From Candidatus Excrementavichristensenella intestinipullorum (lineage in GTDB: Bacteria; Bacillota; Clostridia; Christensenellales; Aristaeellaceae): DNA of 51,934 nt. The number at the start of each line of letters is the position of its first letter. Position 1 is the first letter of the stretch. The stretch spans positions 1-51,934 of the forward strand of contig DVHZ01000130.1 in NCBI GenBank assembly GCA_018711685.1, written 5' to 3'. Shown piece by piece: positions 33,996-41,665 of this stretch. The translations under genes were made by a program, and so were the position numbers. The notes under the pieces were generated by a model. That model saw only the letters and a list, made by a program, of their open reading frames with translations. It had not been told where the DNA came from and made no database searches.

Positions 33996-34757
33996 ATGAA
34001 CGAAAATACGCTGACGCGCCTGGCCAGATGGCTGCTGGCGGCGGCTACCCTGCTGCTGGCGGCGCTGCTCACCGGCCATTGCGCCGCTATCTATCTGGCG
34101 GGCGCCTCGGATTCTTCCGCCCTGCGCCCCATCTATTCCCCCCAGATTGTAGCCCAACACCTGGGCGATATGGCCTGGGCGCTGTGGGTGTGGCTGGGCT
34201 GCCTGGCCCTGGCCCTGATCTCGGGCGCCCATCGCTCCGTCCCTTCCCGGCCGGCTCCGCCTCCCCTGGAGGAGCGGGTGTACCTGGCCGCCCGCCGGGC
34301 GGAGCCTACCCCCGCCATGGAGCGGGAACGCCGGCTGCGCCGGGGGCTGAACTGGGGATTGGGGGCGTTGATCCTGGCGTGCGCCTGCCCCATGATCCTG
34401 TACCTGACCGATTCCGCCCATTTCCCCACCGGCGACCTGGAAGGGGCCATGGGCGGGATGCTGTTGGCCCTGGGGCCCTGGTTGGCCCTGATCCTGCTGG
34501 GCCTGATGGCCGCCGCTCAACTGCGCTGCCGCAGCCTATCCCGGGAGCTCCAGGCCGCCGCCCAGGCGCCCAGGGCGTCCGGCCCGGCCCCCGGCCCCGA
34601 TCGCCCTTTAGCGCGCCGGGATAATGCCGGCCTGTGGCGGGGCCTCTTGCTGCTCTGCGCCGCGGCGCTCATCGCCGCAGGCGTCCTCAACGGCGGCCTG
34701 CACGACGTGCTGGTCAAGGCCGTGAATATCTGTACGGAGTGTATTGGCCTTGGATAG
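33996..34757 (+). CDS. Membrane protein ending in a CD1871A-type CXXC motif
   Basis: From the ATG at 33996 (AAAGGAG 8 bases upstream) the 253 residues contain about five membrane helices (~10-33, 50-68, 112-130, 148-170, 208-228). The extreme C-terminus ends K-A-V-N-I-C-T-E-C-I-G-L-G (C246, C249). That ending is the signature of the CD1871A family, otherwise a ~45-residue one-helix peptide encoded beside thioredoxin and 4Fe-4S membrane proteins. Here it is carried on a much larger protein. The gene overlaps the next by 14 bases. The CXXC presumably sits at the membrane face and relays electrons between its neighbours; this is inference. The 90-base gap upstream holds a GC hairpin just before the ribosome site. 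Confidence 0.65.
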   Translation: MNENTLTRLARWLLAAATLLLAALLTGHCAAIYLAGASDSSALRPIYSPQIVAQHLGDMAWALWVWLGCLALALISGAHRSVPSRPAPPPLEERVYLAARRAEPTPAMERERRLRRGLNWGLGALILACACPMILYLTDSAHFPTGDLEGAMGGMLLALGPWLALILLGLMAAAQLRCRSLSRELQAAAQAPRASGPAPGPDRPLARRDNAGLWRGLLLLCAAALIAAGVLNGGLHDVLVKAVNICTECIGLG

Positions 34758-36273
34758 ACAACATAAGCCTTCCCGCCTCGCCCGGCTGATTCCCACCCGG
34801 CGGCGGCTGATCCAGCTCTATGCCGCCCTGCTGTACAACGCCCATCTCAAGGGCTTCATCCAGGGCGATATCTATACCGGCCCCCTCAAGGCCCTGTGCG
34901 TGCCGGGCTTCAATTGCTACTCCTGCCCCGGCGCCATCGGGGCCTGTCCCCTGGGCGCACTGCAAAACGCCCTAGCCTCCTCGGGAAACCGGGGCCCCTG
35001 GTACGTGCTGGGCATCCTCATGGTGCTGGGGTTATCCTTGGGCCGGGTCATCTGCGGCTGGCTGTGCCCCCTGGGACTCATCCAGGAATGGGTGCATAAG
35101 CTGCCCACCCCCAAGCTGGGCAAGGGACGCTTTACCCGAGCCCTGAGCTGGCTCAAGTACGTGATCCTGGCCCTGTTCGTGGTGGCCCTTCCCCTGGCCT
35201 ACGCCCTGGCGCGCTTCCCCCTGCCCGCTTTCTGCAAGTATATCTGTCCCGCGGGCACCCTGGAGGGGGCCATCGGCTTGCTGTCCAACCCGGTCAACGG
35301 GGACAAATTCTCCATGCTGGGCATTCTGTTTACCCGCAAGTTCATCATCCTGGTGGTTATCCTGCTGGCCTGCGTCTTTGTCTACCGGGCCTTCTGCCGC
35401 TTTCTGTGCCCCCTAGGCGCCATCTACGGCCTGTTCGCCCGTATTTCCCTGGCAGGCGTGCGGGTGGAACCGTCGGCCTGCACCCACTGCGGCCGGTGCG
35501 TCTCCCAATGCAAAATGGACGTCAGGCGAGTGGGCGACCACGAGTGCATCCATTGCGGCGAATGCGCCGGCTGCTGCCCCACCGGGGCCATTCAATGGCA
35601 TGTGGGCAGGCGGACGCTGGCCGCCGCTCCCGCTTCCAGGGCCCGCCGGGTCATTGCCTGGGCCTGTGCCTTGGCCCTGCTGGCCGGGGTCTTGTGGTAT
35701 GTAAACCGCCCCGCCCAACCCGTAACCGCCCCGGCGCAGGACGCCGCCTCCGGCGTCGCCAGCCCCTCTCCCCAGGATTTTCCGGCGGAAAGCGGGACAT
35801 CGGCCGATATCTCCCCTTCGCCCGGCGCGGCGGAAGATGAGGCCCTGTCCGTGGGCAGCCAGGTGGGGATGCTCTGCCCGGACTTCACCGTGCCGCTGTA
35901 TGGCGGCGGCGAATTCTCCCTGTCCGGCACGGCGGGCAAGGTGCGGGTCATCAACTTCTGGGCCACCTGGTGCGGTCCCTGCGTGGCGGAGCTGCCCCAC
36001 TTTGCCCAGCTGTCCCAGACCTACGGCGATCAAATCGCCCTGGTGGCCATTCACTCCAACCTGGTCACCGACGACGTACCCGCCTTTATCGCCCAGACCG
36101 GCCTCTCCATCCCCTTTGCCCTGGATCAGGACGGCAGCGTCATAACCAGCCTGGGCGGCTCCACCATGCTGCCCATGACGGTGGTGGTGAACGCCCAGGG
36201 CCGCATCGTATATAACCAGGTGGGCAGCGTCACCTACGAACTGCTGGAAAGCCTCATTCAGCCTCTCCTCTAG
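34744..36273 (+). CDS. NapH-like 4Fe-4S membrane protein fused to a TlpA-like thioredoxin domain
   Basis: The 509 residues begin with a CVPGFNCYSCPGAIGACP block (~52-69). NapH-type membrane helices follow, with two C-x-x-x-C-P motifs (CGWLCP 104-109, CRFLCP 218-223) and another C-K-Y-I-C-P (~164-169). Two ferredoxin-type 4Fe-4S sites come next (CTHCGRCVSQC 246-256 and CIHCGECAGCCP 268-279), then a membrane helix (~303-320). A Pro/Ser linker and a TlpA domain (~368-509) with W-C-G-P-C (C410, C413) complete it. TTG at 34744 or 34750 starts it; GGAG at 34736 fits the second better. The likely path is cytosolic ferredoxin to clusters to CXXC to extracytoplasmic thioredoxin. Confidence 0.85.
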   Translation: MALDRQHKPSRLARLIPTRRRLIQLYAALLYNAHLKGFIQGDIYTGPLKALCVPGFNCYSCPGAIGACPLGALQNALASSGNRGPWYVLGILMVLGLSLGRVICGWLCPLGLIQEWVHKLPTPKLGKGRFTRALSWLKYVILALFVVALPLAYALARFPLPAFCKYICPAGTLEGAIGLLSNPVNGDKFSMLGILFTRKFIILVVILLACVFVYRAFCRFLCPLGAIYGLFARISLAGVRVEPSACTHCGRCVSQCKMDVRRVGDHECIHCGECAGCCPTGAIQWHVGRRTLAAAPASRARRVIAWACALALLAGVLWYVNRPAQPVTAPAQDAASGVASPSPQDFPAESGTSADISPSPGAAEDEALSVGSQVGMLCPDFTVPLYGGGEFSLSGTAGKVRVINFWATWCGPCVAELPHFAQLSQTYGDQIALVAIHSNLVTDDVPAFIAQTGLSIPFALDQDGSVITSLGGSTMLPMTVVVNAQGRIVYNQVGSVTYELLESLIQPLL

Positions 36274-36297
36274 CCATGGCCTTTCCAGCCTTCCAAG

Positions 36298-36347
36298 GCC
36301 TCATTTCAGACACAGCGATTTCCATCGCCGTCTGAAATGAGGCTTTT
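36298..36347 (+). terminator. Terminator after the redox cluster
   Basis: A perfect 14-bp stem (GCCTCATTTCAGAC with GTCTGAAATGAGGC) encloses an inner GCGAT/ATCGC hairpin and is followed by TTTT, 24 bases after the last stop codon of the cluster. Confidence 0.8.
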
Positions 36348-36464
36348 GCGATATATCGCTCCATCAGCAGCGCCCATCGGCCCAATTCCTCTTCCCCCGC
36401 CTACCTGCCGCCCCCGGCACGGAAAGGCCGTAGCTCTACCCATATGCCAGCGCAGATGGCAATT

Positions 36465-36505
36465 CCAAGGGAGCTATCCCCCTTGGTGGGGGCGTAGCTC
36501 CCCCT
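36465..36505. repeat. Palindromic repeat with two mutually exclusive hairpins
   Basis: In the gene-free stretch 36274-36607, GGGAGCTA (36469) pairs with TAGCTCCC (36495), enclosing CCCCC-ttggt-GGGGG. Alternatively CCAAGGG (36465) pairs with CCCTTGG (36480). The rest of the stretch (36348-36554 apart from this) shows nothing. It resembles the palindromes at 31612-31669. Confidence 0.7.
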
Positions 36506-36554
36506 CCGATACGGCGTCCCACCCGCCGGAAGGTTGGCGGGTTCCTTGACTGGT

Positions 36555-36589
36555 GAAGAAAAACGCGAAAGCACCAGTGCTTCCGCGTT
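36555..36589 (-). terminator. Terminator of the two-component/YkuD operon
   Basis: On the minus strand AACGCGGAAGCAC pairs with GTGCTTTCGCGTT (13 bp, one G-U) across a 2-base loop and runs into TTTTTC. It lies 19 bases after the stop of the YkuD gene. Confidence 0.8.
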
Positions 36590-36607
36590 GAGACGATGCC
36601 GTGCCGG

Positions 36608-38002
36608 CTAGTCTTGGATTTCTACCGGCGTTCGGGCCGGACATTTTTCGTATATCAGCCGGGCGTTTTCCAGGCTGACCATGATGCCGCCGCCTTGACT
36701 TGGCGAGCCCAGAGCCGAGAGCAGCGCGGTGTTCACCTGGCCGCCCTTGGCGTCGTAGGGCACGGAGTGGATGTACAGGTCCCCTCCCAGCCAGAAATTG
36801 TAGGCAACCCATCCCAGGCCATCCACCTGCCGCCATTGCTGGTCCGGTCGGGTCAGGGTCTGGTAACTGCCCGCCGACACCTCCGGGCCGGTGGAGCAGC
36901 TCATGGTATAGCTGAGCTTGCTGTACGCATTTTGCTGCCAACGGTATACGTATAATTTTTGCTCGCTCAGATCCACCACCAGTTTATAGGGCTTCAGCGC
37001 TTCCGGCGCTTCACTGGAAAAGAGAAGCTCTACCGTCTGCTGGTTGGCGTTTCCGTTGGCCTTGAGCTGGGCACGCTCCTGAAAGGCCTTGACCGCCGCC
37101 TGGGTGTTGGCCCCGTACCCGCCGTCGGCGTCCTGGTCCAGGTAGCCCAGGGCGCTCAGCCGCCGCTGGAGCCGGTATACGTCCTGGCCGCTGTCCCCCT
37201 CCGCCATGGCCTGGGGCAGGGGGAAATCGCTGTACAGCGTGGCCAGCACCAGGGGATCGGCCACGCCGTTCAGGTCCATGCCCAGCAGGATACCGGGCCA
37301 ATCGAACCGGCCCGAGGACTGGATATAGGTTTGCAGCGCCTTTACTCCCAGCACCGTTTGGCTGCCGTACTGGCCGTCCAGATCGCCGCTGAAAAAGCCC
37401 AGCTGCCACAGCCTTTGCTGGAGTTCCAGCACCCTTTTGTTCTGCATGCCTTTGGACAGCACCGGATATTGGGCGGCCTGGGTTTGGGCGTTGAACAGCG
37501 CGGCGCTGGTGTCCGCTTCCAGTTCCCCGGTGAGGGAGAGGCCCTGGTCCTGCTGAAACACCAGCAGCGCCCGCCGGGTATTGGCGCCGAACCGGCCGTC
37601 CGCCGCATCCGACAGGTAGCCCAGCGCCCGCAGACGCCGCTGCACCAGCAGCACCGCCTCGCTCACGTCCCCTTCCGACACGGGACCGGTTATGGGCTTG
37701 AGCTGGCCCGACGCCCAGGCGCCGGCCAAGTCCTCCTCCCCGATGTTCAGGCCCTGGCTCTGGGCGTAGCTCAGCAGCCGCTGGGCCGCTGCCTGGGTGC
37801 GCTGGCCATACTGCCCGTCGGGGACCTGCTCCATATATCCCATGGCGTACAGCACGGTTTGCAGCTGGGTTACCGCCTCGCCGCTGTCCCCGGCGGCGAA
37901 GGCAAAACAGGGAAGCGCCGCCAGCAGCCCTGCCAGGACTGCGGCCAGCGCCGCCCATACCTTCTTACGGGATATTCCCCGGAAATCCTCTCGATTAGCC
38001 AT
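36608..38002 (-). CDS. Secreted protein with four peptidoglycan-binding repeats and a degenerate YkuD domain
   Basis: A signal peptide (~12-36) is followed by four PG_binding_1-type repeats (each with a L-Q-x-x-L...G-Y/F...D-G-x-Y/F-G motif). A C-terminal YkuD-like L,D-transpeptidase domain (~345-464) has the strand VVDLSEQKLYVYRW and the first His (H412). The catalytic S-H-G-C motif is replaced by S435-Q-G-G, so both the second His and the catalytic Cys are gone. The domain should be unable to cross-link peptidoglycan and may serve as a binding or sensing module. The ATG at 38002 overlaps the histidine kinase stop by 8 bases with GAGGA upstream, so it is translated with the two-component system. 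Length is 464 residues. Confidence 0.85.
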   Translation of the reverse strand: MANREDFRGISRKKVWAALAAVLAGLLAALPCFAFAAGDSGEAVTQLQTVLYAMGYMEQVPDGQYGQRTQAAAQRLLSYAQSQGLNIGEEDLAGAWASGQLKPITGPVSEGDVSEAVLLVQRRLRALGYLSDAADGRFGANTRRALLVFQQDQGLSLTGELEADTSAALFNAQTQAAQYPVLSKGMQNKRVLELQQRLWQLGFFSGDLDGQYGSQTVLGVKALQTYIQSSGRFDWPGILLGMDLNGVADPLVLATLYSDFPLPQAMAEGDSGQDVYRLQRRLSALGYLDQDADGGYGANTQAAVKAFQERAQLKANGNANQQTVELLFSSEAPEALKPYKLVVDLSEQKLYVYRWQQNAYSKLSYTMSCSTGPEVSAGSYQTLTRPDQQWRQVDGLGWVAYNFWLGGDLYIHSVPYDAKGGQVNTALLSALGSPSQGGGIMVSLENARLIYEKCPARTPVEIQD

Positions 38003-39764
38003 TGAGCTGTTCCTCGACCTGGGTCTCCGCCGCCGCATCCACTCGGGGCAGCGTGATCAAAAACTCCGTGCCCTCGTTGACCTTGGAGTGCACTTCGATC
38101 ATGCCGTTCATGGATTTGACGATGTGCTTGACGATGGACAGGCCCAATCCGGTGCCCCCCATGGCCCGGGAGCGGCCCTTGTCCACCCGGTAGAACCGCT
38201 CGAACAGCCGGGGGATATTCTCCTCCGGGATGCCGATGCCGGTATCGGAGATGGACAGGTTCACGCTCTGGGGCGTGTTATACAGGGACACGGTCACCGA
38301 GCCGCCCTGCTTGTTGTACTTGATGGCGTTTTCGATCAGGTTGATGAGCATTTGCTCCACCCGGTCGGCGTTGCCCATCACCACGCTGTGCTCTTGCGGA
38401 TGATTGCAGGAGATGGCCACCTGCTTTTCCGAGGCCAGGATGCGCAGCATTTCGGATACGTCGTCGGCCATCTCGTCCAGCTTGATGCGCTCGTTGGGCG
38501 CCGCGTCCTTGCCCGATTCCAGCTTGGACACGGTGAGGATGTCGTTGATCAGCCGGGTGAGCCGATCGGCCTCCAGCATGATGATGCGCAGGAACTTCTG
38601 GGCCATCTCCGGGTTCTCGATGGCGCCGTTCTGCAGCGTTTCCACAAAGCCCTTGATGGAGGTCAAGGGGGTTTTCAGCTCGTGGGACACGTTGGCGGCG
38701 AAGTCGGTGCGCACCTGCTCCAGCCTGCGCAGCTCGGTCACGTCCTCCACCAGGGCCACCGCGCCCACCACCTGGTTGTCCTTCATCATGGGGGTGATGT
38801 ACAGCCGGATGGGGGTCTGGCCCCGGCCCACGCTGGCCCGCACCGCCACTTCCTTGGTATAGACCCCCTCCTGCTCCATGCCGCTGCGCAGCACCGCGTC
38901 CAGCTTCACGTCCTTGCTGGCCGCCTGGATGGGCATTCCTTCCGGCGAGCCTACGATGCGCAGAAGCTGCTTGGCCGAGGGGGTGACCAGGATCACGTTG
39001 AGGTCCTTATCCACCGCCAGGATACCGTTTTGCATCCCGTTGAGCACGGTGCTCAGGGCCTGGTTGCGGGTCTTTTGCCGGAACACCCGGTCCTGAATGC
39101 GGCCGATGATCTCGTTGAACCGGGCCACCTGCTCCAGGGAATCCCCCTGCTCTCCGGTAATGCGGCTGTCAAACTGGCCCTCGGAAAAGTCCTCCAGCAC
39201 CCGCATGACGCTGTTCACCAGCCGGTCGGTGCGGTTGTTGGCCATGAGCATCATGCCCAGCACCGCCAGGGCTGCGGCCATAGCGGCCAACACCAGCAGC
39301 AGGGTATTGCCCCCCAGGGCGTCGTACAAGCTGTAGGCGGAGCGGGACAGGCACAAAAAGCTGCCCTCCGCCAATTTGGTCAGGGCGTAGAGGTATTCGC
39401 CTCCCACCAGGGCGTTGGCGCTGGTGAAGGTGGTCACCTCGCCCTGCCGGGCCCCGCTGAGCCGGGCCTGGGGCAGGGTATCGGAAATATAGGGGCGGTT
39501 GGTGTACAGCGTCTCCCCCGTCTGGTTGTAGATGGTGAACACCATGCCCGATGCCGATGCGACCTGACGGAGGAAGGTCAGCCCTTCCTCATTGTCAAAT
39601 GCCGCGCTGTCCAGTTGCTGGGCGGACAGGCGGCATATTGCGTCGATCTCTTCAAGTGCGCTCTCGTTGAGCGCGGAGCGGGCTATGCCCGCCGCCGCGC
39701 CCAGAAAGCCGATACACAGAAACAGCGTCAGCAAGGTCGCAATGATTGCAACCTTTTGCTTCAT
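37995..39764 (-). CDS. PhoR-type sensor histidine kinase
   Basis: The 589-residue membrane kinase has two helices (~5-26 and ~152-174) flanking an extracytoplasmic sensor (~27-150). HAMP (~175-228), PAS (~233-345), HisKA with H361 in VSHELKTPL, and HATPase (N box NLIENAIKYN, G1 DTGIGIPEE, G2 GTGLGLSIV) follow. The architecture is that of PhoR/WalK. Its start overlaps the response-regulator stop (ATGA). Being co-translated with a peptidoglycan-binding protein suggests a cell-wall or phosphate signal; no pst genes are present. Confidence 0.92.
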   Translation of the reverse strand: MKQKVAIIATLLTLFLCIGFLGAAAGIARSALNESALEEIDAICRLSAQQLDSAAFDNEEGLTFLRQVASASGMVFTIYNQTGETLYTNRPYISDTLPQARLSGARQGEVTTFTSANALVGGEYLYALTKLAEGSFLCLSRSAYSLYDALGGNTLLLVLAAMAAALAVLGMMLMANNRTDRLVNSVMRVLEDFSEGQFDSRITGEQGDSLEQVARFNEIIGRIQDRVFRQKTRNQALSTVLNGMQNGILAVDKDLNVILVTPSAKQLLRIVGSPEGMPIQAASKDVKLDAVLRSGMEQEGVYTKEVAVRASVGRGQTPIRLYITPMMKDNQVVGAVALVEDVTELRRLEQVRTDFAANVSHELKTPLTSIKGFVETLQNGAIENPEMAQKFLRIIMLEADRLTRLINDILTVSKLESGKDAAPNERIKLDEMADDVSEMLRILASEKQVAISCNHPQEHSVVMGNADRVEQMLINLIENAIKYNKQGGSVTVSLYNTPQSVNLSISDTGIGIPEENIPRLFERFYRVDKGRSRAMGGTGLGLSIVKHIVKSMNGMIEVHSKVNEGTEFLITLPRVDAAAETQVEEQLNG

Positions 39765-40462
39765 AGGCGGTTCTCCTGCCGGTCGTTGAACTTATAGCCA
39801 ACGCCCCGGATGGTTTCGATGTAATGGGCGTCGTCGCCCAGCTTCTGGCGGATGTGGCGGATATGTACGTCCACGGTACGGGTCTCGCCGTAGAACTCGT
39901 AGCCCCAGATCCGATCCAGCAGGAAATCCCGGGTGAGCACCTTGCCCCGGCTGATCACCAACAGCTTGAGCAGCTCAAACTCCTTCAGGGTGAGGGACAA
40001 CTTTTCCCCGTTGCGGAAGGCCTCGTAGTTGCCCACATCGATGGTCAGGCTGCCCACGTGGAGGATGCCCTCCTCCTCGTTCTGGGGCGCGGCCCGGCGC
40101 AGCAGCGCCTTGACCCGGGCGATCAGCTCCCGCACGCTGAAGGGCTTGGTGATGTAATCGTCCGCGCCCAGCTCCAGGCCCAGGATCTTGTCCACCTCGT
40201 CGCCCTTGGCGGTAAGCATGATGATGGGGATATCCGCCGTGGTGGGAGCGCCCTTCAGACGGCGGCAAACCTCCATGCCGTCAATACCGGGCAGCATGAT
40301 ATCCAGCAGCACCATGGCAGGACGCTCATGGGCGCACACGACCAGCGCGTCCTCGCCGGTAGCGGCGGTTACCACGCGGTATCCGGATGCCTCCAAATTG
40401 AAGGATAACAGCTCAAGGATGTGCGCCTCGTCATCCACCGCCAGTATCAATTCGTTTGCCAT
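39761..40462 (-). CDS. OmpR/PhoB-family response regulator
   Basis: The 233-residue regulator has a receiver domain (acidic pair D10, D11; phosphorylation site D54; K106) and a C-terminal winged helix (TLKEFELLKLL, RTVDVHIRHIRQKLG). It pairs with the downstream kinase. I chose the ATG at 40462 with GGAGA 7 bases upstream over a longer frame. WalR/PhoP-like by size and domain; the exact orthologue is uncertain. Confidence 0.93.
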   Translation of the reverse strand: MANELILAVDDEAHILELLSFNLEASGYRVVTAATGEDALVVCAHERPAMVLLDIMLPGIDGMEVCRRLKGAPTTADIPIIMLTAKGDEVDKILGLELGADDYITKPFSVRELIARVKALLRRAAPQNEEEGILHVGSLTIDVGNYEAFRNGEKLSLTLKEFELLKLLVISRGKVLTRDFLLDRIWGYEFYGETRTVDVHIRHIRQKLGDDAHYIETIRGVGYKFNDRQENRL

Positions 40463-40529
40463 GCTCGTCTCTCCTTTTCTGTCAGTGATATCGTTGAGAA
40501 ATATGTCAACCGGCGGCGACGCCGCTGGA

Positions 40530-40994
40530 TCATCCAAACTCCTTATCCATGAGCAGCTTATTCAGCTCGTCCATAAAGGTCTGGATGTCGCGAAACTGGC
40601 GATAGACCGAGGCGAAGCGCACATAGGCCACTTCGTCCAGCTTCTTTAGCCCTTCCATCACCATTTCGCCGATGGCCTGGCTGGTAACCTCCTGGTCATA
40701 GCCGTTGTAGGCGCGCATTTCGATATCCCGCACCAAGGCGTCTATGGCCTGGATGGACACCGGCCGTTTCTCGCACGCTTTGATTATGCCCGCCTTTAAT
40801 TTGTTTGAATCAAAGGTTTCCCGGCTTTTGTCCTTTTTTATGACCATCAGCGGCACCGTGTCGATCTTCTCATAGGTGGTAAAGCGCCTGCCGCACCCCT
40901 CGCACTCCCGGCGGCGGCGAATGGTGCATCCGTCATCGGTCTGCCGGGAGTCGATTACCCGGCTTTCCGTGCAATTGCAGTACACGCATTTCAT
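40530..40994 (-). CDS. nrdR: Transcriptional repressor NrdR
   Basis: NrdR senses ATP/dATP and represses ribonucleotide reductase genes. The zinc ribbon (C3, C6, C31, C34) and the ATP-cone (~49-139, with [20 protein letters not shown]) are complete. At 154 residues it is normal. The ATG at 40994 has GGAGG 9 bases upstream. No nrd genes are in the window. The gap to the next gene contains a possible TTGACA at ~40500 without a good -10. Confidence 0.96.
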   Translation of the reverse strand: MKCVYCNCTESRVIDSRQTDDGCTIRRRRECEGCGRRFTTYEKIDTVPLMVIKKDKSRETFDSNKLKAGIIKACEKRPVSIQAIDALVRDIEMRAYNGYDQEVTSQAIGEMVMEGLKKLDEVAYVRFASVYRQFRDIQTFMDELNKLLMDKEFG

Positions 40995-41025
40995 GGCGCC
41001 ATGCCTCCATTTCTCATACGCTTCT

Positions 41026-41054
41026 ATTATACACAAAAGGCCCGCTTTCGTAAA
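41026..41054 (-). promoter_or_regulatory. Promoter of nrdR
   Basis: On the minus strand TTTACG (41049-41054) is 17 bases from a perfect TATAAT (41026-41031), 31 bases upstream of the nrdR start. Confidence 0.65.
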
Positions 41055-41109
41055 GCCCCCTGGCTGTTATTTCTTAACATATTAAGGGTTTCGGCTTTTT
41101 CTAACAATT

Positions 41110-41373
41110 TCAACCCCCATTTTCCAGGATACTTGGGTCTATTTCTACTAAAATGACGTCGTCTCCAAACCGGCGGATTCGGTTCCAAGGGATTACCGTG
41201 CCCGGCCGGTCCCGGGAGAACAGACCCGCCATGGAACAGGGCGCGGGCACCACGATGGCCTCCACGCAGGCCCGGTCGTTGAAGATCAGGTCTATGGGCT
41301 TGCCCAGCTTGCGCCCGTCGCAGATATTGATTACGTCCTTGCGCCGCAAATCGGAAAAGCTCAACAGCGCCAC
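41110..41373 (-). CDS. YlmC/YmxH-family PRC-barrel protein
   Basis: This is a small protein (~84-87 residues) of the YlmC/YmxH family, annotated as sporulation-associated in Bacillota; its biochemical role is unknown. The PRC-barrel pattern is visible: LRRKDVINICDGRKLGKPIDL near the N-terminus, then IPWNRIRRFGDDVILVEID. The start is uncertain. The GTG at 41373 touches its ribosome site, whereas a TTG at 41364 lies 8 bases from AGGGGG and is plausible. It lies downstream of a 292-base spacer and is followed by nrdR's promoter. Confidence 0.8.
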   Translation of the reverse strand: MALLSFSDLRRKDVINICDGRKLGKPIDLIFNDRACVEAIVVPAPCSMAGLFSRDRPGTVIPWNRIRRFGDDVILVEIDPSILENGG

Positions 41374-41595
41374 CCCCTCTCTTCATCCTATGCGCCCACC
41401 CGCCCTTGGGGGCGGTTGCATCGCCTTTTCCCAAACCGGCTTTTTTCCGCCTTGGACCGGCTCCGTGGGGCAACGCCCCCTGTTTTCCCGTTTTTTTCCA
41501 AAGAAAAGGGGAGGTGCGGAGGAATTGCGGCAAAAATACAGCAAAATTTCATCGCATCGTAACATGACGCCTTGCACCCGGCGTTGCTTTATGAT

Positions 41596-41610
41596 AAACT
41601 GGTACAGTTT
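41596..41610. promoter_or_regulatory. Palindrome upstream of glgP (possible operator)
   Basis: AAACTG-GTA-CAGTTT is a perfect 15-base palindrome starting one base after a TATGAT -10-like element (41590-41595), 56 bases upstream of glgP. No clear -35 is present. It could be a repressor site for the glucan operon; support is symmetry and position only. Confidence 0.35.
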
Positions 41611-41665
41611 GGAGGAGATATTCATATACTAAAGCTGTGCGCTTTGGTTTTCTGAGTAGGGAGGC

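Noticed and set aside
41590-41665. Full sigma-A promoter for glgP
   Set aside because: A TATGAT is present, but no -35 lies at 16-18 bases, so I list only the palindrome at low confidence.
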